From contig JBBAKM010000002.1 in NCBI GenBank assembly GCA_040403495.1, forward strand, positions 1-64,000: a stretch of 64,000 bases of DNA, in the 5' to 3' direction. This DNA comes from JABMMZ01 sp040403495 (GTDB taxonomy: Bacteria > Bacteroidota > Bacteroidia > NS11-12g > UBA955). The notes beneath the pieces were generated by a model, which was not told the DNA's origin, ran no database searches, and saw only the letters and a program-made list of their open reading frames with translations. Positions 43,294-52,791 of the stretch are shown in pieces; positions within the stretch are counted from its first letter, which is position 1; each line of letters opens with the position of its first letter. Made by a program: the position numbers and the translations under genes.

Positions 43294-44832
43294 ATGATAA
43301 AGAAAAAATTACTAATTATTGCTCTAACGGTATTGACTTTTCAATACGGTTTCTCACAATCTGCTGAACGCAGATTAGGATTTGAGGTTTCCGGCGGACT
43401 AAATGAATACCAAGGTGACTTGGGTTCAGCTTTGTTTTTCGCTAGAAAACCTAACTACCAAGGGGTTGGTTATTCAATAGGTTACTATTTAACACCAAAC
43501 ATTGATATTTGTTTGTTTGGTTCAGGTGGTGATGTTGGGTTTCAAACAAAATTACAATATGTTGATCCTGAAATTGAATTCCAATCATTCAGAATGAATT
43601 ATGCTACTGTTAATGGTGGTTTCAGATTCAAATTCTTGAAAGACAAAAAATTTACACCTTACATTATGTTAGGTGCAGGTGGTTTATACATGCACACCAA
43701 AGTAAGTCGTCACCCTACAGCCTATACAGGTGCTGCTGGTAACGTCGCTTCTGGGTTTGGATTCCAATTTATGCCAACGGAATCGTTTGGTATCAGATTG
43801 CAATCAATGTTTAATTACACCTTTAATGATATTTGGGATGGTTCTCCATACAGATACATGGTTCACACCCGTAACAAAAACAATGACATGTTTGCTTACC
43901 ACTCTTTAGGTGTATTCTTTAATATCCCTTACGGTGAGTCTTCAATGTCTGGCGGGTCTAAACAAAAAGACAAAGACAAAGATGGTGTGCCTGATCAATT
44001 GGATAAATGTCCAAAAACTCAACCTTGGGAACTTCCTGTTAATGACGAAGGTTGTCCTAAAGATTCTGATTTGGACACTATTCCTGATTACCAAGATTCT
44101 TGTCCTTTCCAATTCGGTCCTCGTAAATTCAACGGTTGCCCTGACACTGACAAAGATGGTATTGTCGATTCTAAAGACAAATGTCCTAAAAATGCTGGTC
44201 CAATCGAAAACCAAGGTTGCCCTGATTCAGATGGTGACGGTATCATTGATATGGATGATGCATGTCCAACTCAAAAAGGATTAAAACAATTCAACGGTTG
44301 CCCAGATACTGATGGTGATGGTGTTGAAGATAGAAAAGACAAATGTCCAAGTAAGCCAGGTCCTGCTGATTCAGAAGGATGTCCTGATACTGATGGTGAT
44401 GGTGTGTTTGATAACAAAGACGTATGTCCTGCAGTTGCAGGTCCTGCTTCTAACAAAGGTTGCCCAGAAATTAAAAAAGAAGTAGTTGAAAAAATTGCCT
44501 TAGCTGCGAAAGGTATCTATTTCGAAACTGGTTCTGATGTAATTTTAGCAACTTCATTTGTTAACTTAGACATATTAGCAGGTATCTTAAACGAATTCCC
44601 TGAAGCTTCAGTTTATATTGAAGGTCATACAGACAATGTTGGTGACCCAGCTAAAAACCTTGAATTGTCACAAAAACGTGCGGATGCGGTTATGGCTTAC
44701 TTAATCAACAAAGGTATCAAACCTTCAAGATTGGTTGCAAACGGTTATGGCGACACCAAACCAATTGCAGACAACAAAACCAAAGACGGTAAAGCTAAAA
44801 ACAGAAGAGTTTACTTCCAATTGAAATACTAA
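43294..44832 (+). CDS. OmpA-family protein with thrombospondin type 3 repeats
   Basis: 512 residues, signal peptide ending at FSQ. An N-terminal beta-barrel domain (about 25-210) is followed by five to six calcium-binding thrombospondin type 3 repeats of the form DTDGDGVxDxxDxCP (about 225-390). The C-terminal OmpA peptidoglycan-binding domain has GHTDNVGDPAKNLELSQKRA and NRRVYFQLKY. It is a major outer-membrane anchor. The codon choice is richer in preferred GGT, GCT and AAA codons than its neighbours, suggesting high expression. The ATG at 43294 is used instead of an upstream TTG. Confidence 0.93.
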   Translation: MIKKKLLIIALTVLTFQYGFSQSAERRLGFEVSGGLNEYQGDLGSALFFARKPNYQGVGYSIGYYLTPNIDICLFGSGGDVGFQTKLQYVDPEIEFQSFRMNYATVNGGFRFKFLKDKKFTPYIMLGAGGLYMHTKVSRHPTAYTGAAGNVASGFGFQFMPTESFGIRLQSMFNYTFNDIWDGSPYRYMVHTRNKNNDMFAYHSLGVFFNIPYGESSMSGGSKQKDKDKDGVPDQLDKCPKTQPWELPVNDEGCPKDSDLDTIPDYQDSCPFQFGPRKFNGCPDTDKDGIVDSKDKCPKNAGPIENQGCPDSDGDGIIDMDDACPTQKGLKQFNGCPDTDGDGVEDRKDKCPSKPGPADSEGCPDTDGDGVFDNKDVCPAVAGPASNKGCPEIKKEVVEKIALAAKGIYFETGSDVILATSFVNLDILAGILNEFPEASVYIEGHTDNVGDPAKNLELSQKRADAVMAYLINKGIKPSRLVANGYGDTKPIADNKTKDGKAKNRRVYFQLKY

Positions 44833-44851
44833 TTTCAATTAATCTTATACT

Positions 44852-44883
44852 AAAAAGGCTGTCCCACGGACAGCCTTTTTTTT
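44852..44883 (+). terminator. Terminator after the ompA-like gene
   Basis: AAGGCTGTCC (44855-44864) pairs with GGACAGCCTT (44868-44877), three-base loop, followed by eight Ts. Strong. Confidence 0.9.
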
Positions 44884-44956
44884 GTTTTATAGGTTTTGCC
44901 TTTTAAATGATAAAGGGAATAAGAAACTAAAAGGTAAATGGTGAGAAAATCACCCA

Positions 44957-44990
44957 CAAAAAAAAGTCTAGTAAAATATTTACTAGACTT
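44957..44990 (-). terminator. Terminator for the minus-strand gene at 45025
   Basis: A perfect 12-bp stem, AAGTCTAGTAAA (44964-44975) with TTTACTAGACTT (44979-44990), is flanked on the left by an A-run that becomes a T-run on the minus strand. Confidence 0.7.
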
Positions 44991-45024
44991 TAATTAGGTT
45001 CTATAGTGATGAATTTGTGGGCGT

Positions 45025-45435
45025 TTATTCCCAAATATCTCTGTCAAGGGCGTTAGTAGGTTCTATGACATCCAATTCAGACATCAGTTTTCCTTCGCTG
45101 TTCTGATGGCTCAGTGTCCAAGCATCTGTTAATGAGGTTTCAATGTAAACCTGTCCCGATTTGCGGAATACTTGAACATTTAATCCTAATGTATTATATA
45201 ATTTTTTTTCAAAAGCCTGAACAGTTGTATGTTCGTCAAATTCAATAACAAGGTCTTTAATTTGGTTGCTAATGGACTTTAATAGCGTATTCGCTTCGTA
45301 TATATTCTTCTTGTTTGAAGATTCCTCATAGCCGTGTTTTTTTGAAAAAAACTCAATCTTTAAGAACTCAAAATAATCGTGAAATTGTTTTTTGAGGTCT
45401 TTGATTGCCATATTGGTGTTTACTTCGATTTTCAT
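45025..45435 (-). CDS. Conserved hypothetical protein
   Basis: 136 residues, no signal peptide or membrane segment. Charged and mostly helical in the N-terminal half (IKDLKKQFHDYFEFLKIEFF), with a beta-rich C-terminal part (VQVFRKSGQVYIETSLTDAW). I do not recognise a named domain. It is a single gene with its own terminator, lying between the OmpA-like gene and DUF2452. Confidence 0.65.
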   Translation of the reverse strand: MKIEVNTNMAIKDLKKQFHDYFEFLKIEFFSKKHGYEESSNKKNIYEANTLLKSISNQIKDLVIEFDEHTTVQAFEKKLYNTLGLNVQVFRKSGQVYIETSLTDAWTLSHQNSEGKLMSELDVIEPTNALDRDIWE

Positions 45436-45526
45436 GATACAAAGGTAAACGACAAAAAAAAGTGTGAAGTGTAATGTAATCAGTTATTTACACTGATATT
45501 AGTCAGTTTTTGGGTGCTATTGAGGC

Positions 45527-45964
45527 CTATTTTACTAAGTCCCAACTTTTGTCACCTAGCAATGTAGCTGAACAAACATGGTGGTCGAAAGGCATTTTTT
45601 TACCCCATTCATTCGGGGCAACAAGTGATAATACCGTTCTTCCGTTTTTTTCGTAAACATGGTAAGTGGTGCCAATAACAGGTTCAAAATTGAGGTCAGC
45701 TTCATAAATCTTTCTGGAAATTTCCATTCTTTCTTCAATTTTTCTGGCTTGTTCCATCAACAATTCGGCTTGCTGCTTGATGATTGAAATTTGCTGATTG
45801 GCCTGATATTGCATGGTTTCAAAGGCAGTAGCCTTAACCAAACGCTTGTCTATAGGGTTTATTTTGGGCGACGAAACCGTTAAAGGAATAGGAGAAAACT
45901 TATCCTGTCCTTGGTATAAAGCATCCTTTTTGAAAGGGTCGTTAGGGTTTTGTGTTGTTTCCAA
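45527..45964 (-). CDS. DUF2452 domain protein
   Basis: 145 residues, cytosolic. The central helix AFETMQYQANQQISIIKQQAELLMEQ, then YEADLNFEPVIGTTYHVYEK and the end LLGDKSWDLVK, match DUF2452, a small family also found in eukaryotes (human C1orf50). Function is unknown. It is divergent from the glutathione peroxidase lipoprotein across about 50 bases. Confidence 0.75.
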   Translation of the reverse strand: METTQNPNDPFKKDALYQGQDKFSPIPLTVSSPKINPIDKRLVKATAFETMQYQANQQISIIKQQAELLMEQARKIEERMEISRKIYEADLNFEPVIGTTYHVYEKNGRTVLSLVAPNEWGKKMPFDHHVCSATLLGDKSWDLVK

Positions 45965-46014
45965 AATTAAAGTACAAATTTAAAACACTATTATTGCAAA
46001 ATTGTTTATACATT

Positions 46015-46596
46015 ATGAAAAACAGTATTATTATTATGGGATTATTAAGTTTCTTAACCTCGTGTTTTGTTGGCAAATCTAAAAAAGTAGAACAAGCCAA
46101 CCAAGTAACACCAACACAATCTATCTATGATGTCAGTCTGAAAAGTTTAGACGGACAAAGCACCATCAATTTTGCTGATTTCAAAGGAAAGTATGTTGTG
46201 GTAGTCAATACAGCGAGTGCTTGTGGCTATACTTACCAATATGAAAACCTTCAAAATTTCTATAGTAAATACAAAGACAGCAATGTGATTGTAATAGGTA
46301 CACCATGTAATCAATTTGCCAATCAAGAGTCAGGTACAGCGGAACAAATTGGTGCATTTTGTCAAAAGAACTATGGCGTAACATTCCCAATGACCGAAAA
46401 AATAGAAGTTAAGGGAAGTGGACAACATCCATTGTACGCTTGGCTTACCAAACAAGCTTTGAATGGTGCAGGTGATTTTGAAGTTAAATGGAATTTTAAT
46501 AAGTTCGTAATCAGTCCCGAAGGTAAGTTGTTACACTACTTTTCATCGAATACCAAACCCGAAGATAAAGAGTTTTTGGATGTTTTTGGATTCTAG
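46015..46596 (+). CDS. Glutathione peroxidase family lipoprotein
   Basis: 193 residues from ATG 46015 (an earlier frame start is a chance extension). Lipoprotein signal FLTSC, so it is anchored in the envelope. Catalytic residues are Cys70 in NTASACGYT (cysteine in place of selenocysteine), Gln in CNQFANQE and Trp in KWNFNKF. Bacterial members usually use thioredoxin as reductant. It reduces lipid or hydrogen peroxide in the periplasm. The gene is monocistronic. Confidence 0.9.
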   Translation: MKNSIIIMGLLSFLTSCFVGKSKKVEQANQVTPTQSIYDVSLKSLDGQSTINFADFKGKYVVVVNTASACGYTYQYENLQNFYSKYKDSNVIVIGTPCNQFANQESGTAEQIGAFCQKNYGVTFPMTEKIEVKGSGQHPLYAWLTKQALNGAGDFEVKWNFNKFVISPEGKLLHYFSSNTKPEDKEFLDVFGF

Positions 46597-46701
46597 TCTG
46601 TTATTAAAATCATTCTTCTTTCGCAAAGTAACTTTGAATTTCGAATTCAAGTAATTAATGTGAATAAACCGTTCCAACAGAATTGGAATCTCTCTATAAA
46701 T

Positions 46702-46911
46702 CTATTCTAATTTTTTCTTCTTAAACAGATTTACAATTTGTTCAGTTCTTACAAAAACAGTAAGTAGTGAACAAATCAATGACAAAAGAAAAGCCTTAAG
46801 TTTTGACATTTCATCAACTTGTTTTGCCAAGGTAAATATTGCGTAAAAAACAAGCGTACCTATGGAAATCAATAAAAGATGTAAAACGATTTTTGCGATT
46901 TTATTATTCAT
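46702..46911 (-). CDS. Small two-helix membrane protein
   Basis: 69 residues from ATG 46911 (a longer frame to 46992 reads through the end of the barrel gene). Two hydrophobic helices (IVLHLLLISIGTLVFYAIF and AFLLSLICSLLTVFV) and a lysine-rich tail. No recognised family. Located just downstream of a barrel protein on the same strand. Confidence 0.5.
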   Translation of the reverse strand: MNNKIAKIVLHLLLISIGTLVFYAIFTLAKQVDEMSKLKAFLLSLICSLLTVFVRTEQIVNLFKKKKLE

Positions 46912-46940
46912 ATTTTTAGTATTTGTTAATTTCTGTTGTT

Positions 46941-47564
46941 TTATTTTAGTCTGATTCCAACGGTCAGTTCTACGGTGTGCGAACGGTACCAATCAGAAAT
47001 GGAGTAACCACCATAGCGAAACGAGCGGTAAAAATAGCGTGCTTCGTTGTATTTGTAAGACAAAGCCATGTAATAAGTGTTGTGTTTCGATTTTAATTCA
47101 GTTCCAGTTCCTATTCGCCAAAACAGAGGTTTGAAAATAGTAGGGTCGCTTTTTAATTGATAATTTCCCAAATTATTTGGTCCTTTAAATTGTGTTCCTA
47201 GGTCTGAAAATAAAAATACCCTATCGTTTTTCAGTGGTTTGATAGAAACCCTAGCAAAAACAGGTACATAAGTGTAGTTAGTAAACAAAAAAGTAGCTTG
47301 GTCACGGAAACTCAGTAAACCAAAACCTATTCCTGCAAAAGCGCCCTTTCCTAGTGAGACGCCATTGATTGTTCTGAAGTTCCAATTCGCATATCTTCTT
47401 GTAGAATATCCCCCCGAAAACTCTAATTGACTTTGAAATTTGAAAGGAGGATTCTCTTTGCGAATACCAGTATCTTTTGTGCTTACCACCGTTTCCGACA
47501 TGGCTGAGTTTGAAAGCAATAAACAAAACAATACAATCAGTTGAGGTTTTATAAAGTTATCCAT
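46941..47564 (-). CDS. Putative outer-membrane beta-barrel protein
   Basis: 207 residues with a signal peptide ending near AMSE. The body alternates hydrophobic and polar residues with many aromatic residues (FAGIGFGLLSFRDQATFLF, TYYMALSYKYNEARYFYRSF), as in an eight-stranded outer-membrane barrel. The C-terminal residues are IRLK and not the usual terminal aromatic. It overlaps the lipoprotein gene upstream by 16 bases; the two probably work together. Confidence 0.65.
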   Translation of the reverse strand: MDNFIKPQLIVLFCLLLSNSAMSETVVSTKDTGIRKENPPFKFQSQLEFSGGYSTRRYANWNFRTINGVSLGKGAFAGIGFGLLSFRDQATFLFTNYTYVPVFARVSIKPLKNDRVFLFSDLGTQFKGPNNLGNYQLKSDPTIFKPLFWRIGTGTELKSKHNTYYMALSYKYNEARYFYRSFRYGGYSISDWYRSHTVELTVGIRLK

Positions 47565-48184
47565 ATCGTATTGCTGTTGTTTGCATTGTATTTAAATTGT
47601 CTTGTTTCCAATTGATTATTCAATCTTTTTCTAAGAGACAACGTGACTGTGATGTAAGAATCTGAGGGAGCTGTAACGATATAATTTTGTGTAGAAAACT
47701 CAGGAAAAGAGTCGATGTTATACAATATGCCGGCATAGTTGCTAGATAAATTGTGAGTGCTCAACAACTGTTCAGGTTTGTATAGTCCCGAACTGTCTTT
47801 TAGTCGGATTTGCACCAACCATTTGGGGATAATTCTAAAGTCAATATTATTTTCAAAACCAGCCGTAAATGCTTGAGGTCCTGAATTGGGGAGTATCCAC
47901 ATATTTTCCTCTAACTCAATTTTATAATACTCCTTATTTCCCGGTTTTTTGACTTTAATGGCATTTGAATAGCGACCAAAGGAGTCGGTATAAAGAGTGT
48001 GAATTACTTTTTTATACTCCTTGTTCATGTCTATACTGTAACTGGTAATTAATACCCGAGTTGGCGAAGTTTTAAGAATCCGAATGCCTGAGTTTAAAGA
48101 AATATTTATTGGGGTATTAAATTCTTCTTTTTTACAACTTGCAAACAAAAGGATTACCAAAAAAAGTGTTAAAAGTGATTTCAT
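47549..48184 (-). CDS. Hypothetical lipoprotein
   Basis: 211 residues from ATG 48184 (the longer frame to 48310 lies opposite the ileS start). Lipoprotein signal LLFASCKKEE. The rest is beta-rich with no domain I recognise; a segment with YSNAIKVKKPGNKEYYKIEL resembles carboxypeptidase-regulatory-like folds. It overlaps the barrel gene by 16 bases in a two-gene unit. Confidence 0.65.
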   Translation of the reverse strand: MKSLLTLFLVILLFASCKKEEFNTPINISLNSGIRILKTSPTRVLITSYSIDMNKEYKKVIHTLYTDSFGRYSNAIKVKKPGNKEYYKIELEENMWILPNSGPQAFTAGFENNIDFRIIPKWLVQIRLKDSSGLYKPEQLLSTHNLSSNYAGILYNIDSFPEFSTQNYIVTAPSDSYITVTLSLRKRLNNQLETRQFKYNANNSNTIWITL

Positions 48185-48273
48185 TAATGCAATAATATCC
48201 AAAAAAGTCGAATAATTCCTTTTTTTTTGAAAAGCATGGACATTGCAATCAAAATACATTGCACCTTTTTTCT

Positions 48274-48281
48274 TACCTTTG
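48274..48281 (+). promoter_or_regulatory. -7 promoter element for ileS (TACCTTTG)
   Basis: A perfect match 17 bases before the ileS ATG, giving a leader of about ten bases. The same TACCTTTGCAC string precedes the tRNA-Leu gene at 62359. Confidence 0.6.
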
Positions 48282-48297
48282 CACACTTTATTAAAGC

Positions 48298-51200
48298 ATG
48301 TATCGTACACTCAAACAAGTAAATTGGCCACAGATAGAAACGGAAGTTCTTGAGCAATGGAATTTGGAACATACTTTCGAACAAAGTGTTTCAAGTAGAG
48401 AAGGAAAAACACCATTTGTGTTTTTTGAAGGGCCACCTAGCGCCAATGGTATGCCGGGGATTCACCACGTTATGGCGCGTGCTATCAAAGATATTTTTTG
48501 TAGATACAAAACACTCCAAGGTTTTCAGGTTAATAGAAAAGGCGGTTGGGATACGCACGGTTTGCCAATAGAACTTCAAGTGGAAAAACGCTTGGGAATT
48601 ACGAAGGAAGATATTGGTAAAAAAATAAGTGTTGCTGAATACAATGCCGAATGCAGAAAAGATGTAATGCTCTTCAAGGACAAGTGGGACGAATTAACCA
48701 TCAAAATGGGTTATTGGGTCGACCTAGATAATCCTTATATTACATACGAAAATGAATACATTGAAACGCTTTGGTATTTGTTGAAAGAGCTTCACAAGAA
48801 AGATTATTTATACAAAGGTTACACAATTCAACCCTTCAGTCCTGCAGCTGGAACAGGCTTGTCCTCACACGAGTTAAACCAGCCAGGTACATACAAGGAT
48901 GTTACTGATACCACTGTTGTTGCTCAGTTTTTGGCACACAAGTATTCGAATGCCCTTTTAAGTCAAATAGAAGGCGATGTTTATTTCTTGGCTTGGACTA
49001 CTACACCGTGGACTTTGCCCTCTAATACTGCTTTAACCGTGGGTCCCAAAATTGATTATGTTTTAGTAAAAACCTTTAATCAATATACGTTTGAACCCGT
49101 TCAAGTGATATTAGCCAAAAATTTAGTAGCCAAACAGTTTGGAAAAAAATATATAGAAACCAGTGACAGTGCCCTTTTTGAAAATTATAACAAAGAAACC
49201 AAAGAAATTCCTTTTCAAATAATCGCGGAATACAAAGGCAAAGCCCTTGTAGGCACCCGATATGAACAATTGTTCAAATGGACAACGCCACACGAAAATC
49301 CCGAAAAAGCTTTTGTGGTTATTGATGGTGATTTTGTAACCACCGAAGATGGAACAGGTATTGTACACACGGCCCCAACTTTTGGTGCAGACGATGCCCG
49401 AGTAGCCAAGCAACATGGAGTGCCGGCTATGCTTATTTTAGATGAAAATAAAAAAGCCATTCCATTGGTAAATCATCAAGGTAAATTTATTCAACAGGTA
49501 AACAATGACTTTGCTGGTAAATTTGTTAAAAACGAGTATTATCCTGACGGTCAAGCACCTGAAAAATCTGTTGATGTGGAATTGGCCATTTGGTTAAAAG
49601 AACAAAACAGAGCCTTTAAGGTTGAAAAATATGTTCACACTTACCCGCATTGCTGGCGTACAGACAAACCTATTTTATACTATCCTATGGAAAGTTGGTT
49701 TATTAAAACCACCGCTATAAAGGGGAGAATGGTGGAGTTAAACAAAACCATCAATTGGAAACCTCAGTCAACAGGCGAGGGTCGTTTCGGTAATTGGCTC
49801 GAAAATTTAGTTGATTGGAATTTGAGCAGAAGCCGCTATTGGGGAACACCGCTGCCTATTTGGAGAACCGAAGATGGTACCGATGGGTCGGTAGAAGAAA
49901 TATGTATTGGTTCGGTTGATGAATTGAAAGCTGAAGTTCTGAAAGCTAATCAGGTGCTTGGGTTAAACCAAATCATTCAAGATGAAAATATAGACTTACA
50001 CAAACCTTTTGTTGATGATTTAGTGTTGGTTTCTACTTCGTGCAAACCGATGAAAAGGGAGAGCGATTTGATAGATGTTTGGTTTGACAGTGGTGCTATG
50101 CCTTTTGCCCAATGGGGATTGAAAAACAAAGACAATTGGAACCAAACTTTTCCTGCCGATTTTATTGCTGAAGGGGTGGATCAAACACGTGGTTGGTTTT
50201 TTACCCTACACGCTATCGCAGCCATGTTGTTCGACAGTGTGGCTTACAAAAATGTAATAGCCAATGGTTTGGTGTTAGACAAAAATGGCAATAAAATGAG
50301 CAAACGCTTAGGCAATGCCATTGATCCATTTACAACAATAGATAAATATGGTGCAGATGCCACTCGATGGTATATGATAACCAATAGTGACCCTTGGGAT
50401 AATTTGAAATTTGACTTAGAGGGAATTGGTGAAACCCAACGCAAGTTTTTTGGCACCTTGTACAATACATACTCTTTCTTTGCTATTTATGCCAACATTG
50501 ATGCCTATGTTTTTGATGAGTCCAAACGCCAAGACTTTAGTTTGCTTAGCGAGCTCGACCAATGGATATTGTCCAAATTAAACACATTAATTAATACCGT
50601 AAGTTCACACATGGACGATTATGATCCTACTCCAGCGGTTAGGGCTATAGAAACCTTTGTGTGTGATGATTTGAGCAATTGGTATGTGCGATTGTCAAGA
50701 CGCCGTTTTTGGAAAGGTGTAATGAATGCCGACAAGCAATCTGCATACGATTCCCTGTATGTTTGTCTTAAAACAGTGACTGAACTTACGAGTCCATTTG
50801 CTCCCTTTTTCTCAGAATGGTTGTTCAAAAGTTTGAAATTAAATACGGTTGTTTCTTCGGTTCATTTAACCGAAATGCCTAAAGTACAAGAGGCCTATAT
50901 CAATAAAAATCTAGAAACTACCATGCAGTTGGCACAAGATTTAAGCAGCTTGGTATTGAGTTTAAGAAAAAAACAAAACATCAGAGTAAGACAACCACTT
51001 CAAAAAATCATGGTTCCAGTATTGGATCCAACCTTTAAGCAACAGTTGGAACATATCAAAGAATTGGTTTTGTCAGAGGTTAATGTAAAGCATTTGGAGT
51101 TTATTGAAGCCGACAATGATTTGATTGTAAAAGCAATAAAACCAAACTTTAAAGCGTTAGGACCAAAGATTGGTGCCAATATGAAAGCCTTGTCAGCAGC

Positions 51201-51651
51201 TATTCAAAATATGAGTCATTCACAAATCAATGAATTGGAAAAAGAAGGTTTCTATACCATTGATTTAGGTTCGGTTCAATTTAAGTTGTTAAAAGAGGAT
51301 GTGGAGATACTTTCCAAAGACATGCCGGGTTGGTTAGTGGCAGTTGATGGTAAATTAACAGTGGCTTTAGATATTCAAATTAGTGAAGAATTAAGGAAAG
51401 AAGGCTTGGCAAGAGAATTTATCAATAGAGTTCAAAACATAAGAAAAGAGAGTGGTTTGGATGTAATGGACCGCATCATAGTGACAGTGAATTGTAACCA
51501 AGAAATTAATGCAGCAATAGTTTATTTTAAAGATTATATTTGCGCTGAAATTTTAGCAGACAATATTGTATATTCCGAAACTTTATTAGAAGCAGAAAAA
51601 ATAGACATAGAAGGTGTAATTTGTTTAATTAAATTAGAAAAAAATGGCTAA
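48298..51651 (+). CDS. ileS: Isoleucyl-tRNA synthetase
   Basis: 1117 residues, a class I synthetase of the larger, eukaryote-like type. It has the HIGH-like motif PPSANGMPGIHHVMAR, the editing domain (YKGYTIQPFSPAAGTGLSSHE, LAWTTTPWTLPSN), the KMSKRLGN loop and a long anticodon-binding C-terminal region. It charges tRNA-Ile and edits mischarged valine. It heads an operon with the dksA-like, lspA and TraB/GumN genes, overlapping the dksA-like gene by 8 bases. Confidence 0.97.
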   Translation: MYRTLKQVNWPQIETEVLEQWNLEHTFEQSVSSREGKTPFVFFEGPPSANGMPGIHHVMARAIKDIFCRYKTLQGFQVNRKGGWDTHGLPIELQVEKRLGITKEDIGKKISVAEYNAECRKDVMLFKDKWDELTIKMGYWVDLDNPYITYENEYIETLWYLLKELHKKDYLYKGYTIQPFSPAAGTGLSSHELNQPGTYKDVTDTTVVAQFLAHKYSNALLSQIEGDVYFLAWTTTPWTLPSNTALTVGPKIDYVLVKTFNQYTFEPVQVILAKNLVAKQFGKKYIETSDSALFENYNKETKEIPFQIIAEYKGKALVGTRYEQLFKWTTPHENPEKAFVVIDGDFVTTEDGTGIVHTAPTFGADDARVAKQHGVPAMLILDENKKAIPLVNHQGKFIQQVNNDFAGKFVKNEYYPDGQAPEKSVDVELAIWLKEQNRAFKVEKYVHTYPHCWRTDKPILYYPMESWFIKTTAIKGRMVELNKTINWKPQSTGEGRFGNWLENLVDWNLSRSRYWGTPLPIWRTEDGTDGSVEEICIGSVDELKAEVLKANQVLGLNQIIQDENIDLHKPFVDDLVLVSTSCKPMKRESDLIDVWFDSGAMPFAQWGLKNKDNWNQTFPADFIAEGVDQTRGWFFTLHAIAAMLFDSVAYKNVIANGLVLDKNGNKMSKRLGNAIDPFTTIDKYGADATRWYMITNSDPWDNLKFDLEGIGETQRKFFGTLYNTYSFFAIYANIDAYVFDESKRQDFSLLSELDQWILSKLNTLINTVSSHMDDYDPTPAVRAIETFVCDDLSNWYVRLSRRRFWKGVMNADKQSAYDSLYVCLKTVTELTSPFAPFFSEWLFKSLKLNTVVSSVHLTEMPKVQEAYINKNLETTMQLAQDLSSLVLSLRKKQNIRVRQPLQKIMVPVLDPTFKQQLEHIKELVLSEVNVKHLEFIEADNDLIVKAIKPNFKALGPKIGANMKALSAAIQNMSHSQINELEKEGFYTIDLGSVQFKLLKEDVEILSKDMPGWLVAVDGKLTVALDIQISEELRKEGLAREFINRVQNIRKESGLDVMDRIIVTVNCNQEINAAIVYFKDYICAEILADNIVYSETLLEAEKIDIEGVICLIKLEKNG

Positions 51652-52045
51652 GAAAAAAACAGAAGAAAAAGAAAAAACCCGTTACAGCGATGCGGACTTA
51701 TTAGAGTTCAAGCAGTTGATAATGAGTAAATTGGATGTTGCTAAAGATGAGTTTGGCAAAATGCAAAAATCATTGCAAAATCCAAATGAAAATGGGGATG
51801 GTAATACTTCCAATCAGTATCTTACTTTAGACGATGGTGCTAGTACTTTTGAAAAAGAGAATTTAAATCAATTGGCTGCTCGTCAGAAAAAATTTATTGA
51901 TAATTTGAATGCGGCATTAATACGTATCGAAAACAAAACTTATGGAGTATGTAGAGTGACTGGAAAATTGATCCAAAAGGAAAGATTATTGGCAGTGCCT
52001 CACGCTACTTTGAGCATGGAAGCTAAACTAAAACAGTATAAGTAA
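51644..52045 (+). CDS. DksA/TraR-family protein with degenerate zinc finger
   Basis: 133 residues: charged N terminus, helical middle and the C-terminal DksA finger region YGVCRVTGKLIQKERLLAVPH followed by ATLSMEAK. Canonical DksA has four cysteines here. Only the first remains, the others being Thr, Ser and Ala-type residues. The fold may persist without zinc, as in other Bacteroidota members. DksA-type proteins bind the RNA polymerase secondary channel. It is coupled to ileS. Confidence 0.85.
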   Translation: MAKKKTEEKEKTRYSDADLLEFKQLIMSKLDVAKDEFGKMQKSLQNPNENGDGNTSNQYLTLDDGASTFEKENLNQLAARQKKFIDNLNAALIRIENKTYGVCRVTGKLIQKERLLAVPHATLSMEAKLKQYK

Positions 52046-52050
52046 AACAA

Positions 52051-52791
52051 GTGACTGAACAGCATCTCTCTTCGGTAAACACCGATACAGAAATTCCAAG
52101 CAAAAGCAAATGGGTTGTTCCTTTTGTCCTATTGGCTTTTGTGGTTATTGTGGATCAGGTACTAAAGTATTGGGTAAAAAACAACATGATTTTACATACC
52201 GAACGCTCTATTATTGGCGATTGGTTCTTGTTTCATTTTACCGAAAACAACGGAATGGCTTTTGGTATGGAGTTTTTTGGCGTTGTCGGAAAATACATCC
52301 TTACTATACTTAGAATTGTAGTTTCCTCTTTTGGAATTTGGTTTTTGTACACCAATATCAAGAAAAATGCTAACTTTTGGTTTTTAGTTTGTATCGCTCT
52401 TATTTTAGGGGGTGCCATCGGAAATATTATTGATTCTGTATTCTACGGCGTTATATACCAACACATGAACGAATACACAGGTTTGTGGTTGCAAGGCAGG
52501 GTTGTTGATATGCTTTATTTCCCTGTTATTCATACCCATTACCCTGAATGGTCGCCCATAAATGCTGGTCAAGAATTTATTTTCTTTAGTCCTGTTTTTA
52601 ACTTGGCAGACACCGCCATCAGTATCGGTATAATTTCTATTTTAGTGTTTCAAAAACGTTTTTTCAAAAAACAACTAGAAGGTCAAGACAACAAACCAAC
52701 GGTTACCGAAAACACCATGGCTTACAATGATGAAATTGCTCCCGATGAAACCATACACAATGAACCTGAAAACAATAGCAACCCTGACTAA
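52051..52791 (+). CDS. lspA: Lipoprotein signal peptidase (signal peptidase II)
   Basis: Cleaves the signal peptide from prolipoproteins in the inner membrane. 246 residues, four membrane helices. Catalytic aspartates are Asp153 (GRVVDML) and Asp187 (FNLADTAI), aligned with E. coli Asp123 and Asp141; GGAIGNIIDS is also present. It is longer than the usual 160-170 residues because of an insertion before Asp187 and a C-terminal acidic tail. GTG start, five bases after the dksA-like stop. Confidence 0.95.
   Translation: MTEQHLSSVNTDTEIPSKSKWVVPFVLLAFVVIVDQVLKYWVKNNMILHTERSIIGDWFLFHFTENNGMAFGMEFFGVVGKYILTILRIVVSSFGIWFLYTNIKKNANFWFLVCIALILGGAIGNIIDSVFYGVIYQHMNEYTGLWLQGRVVDMLYFPVIHTHYPEWSPINAGQEFIFFSPVFNLADTAISIGIISILVFQKRFFKKQLEGQDNKPTVTENTMAYNDEIAPDETIHNEPENNSNPD

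Noticed and set aside
43910..44284. 124-residue plus-strand frame inside the OmpA-like gene
   Set aside because: A shifted-frame shadow of the Asp-rich thrombospondin repeats; the main frame is clearly coding.
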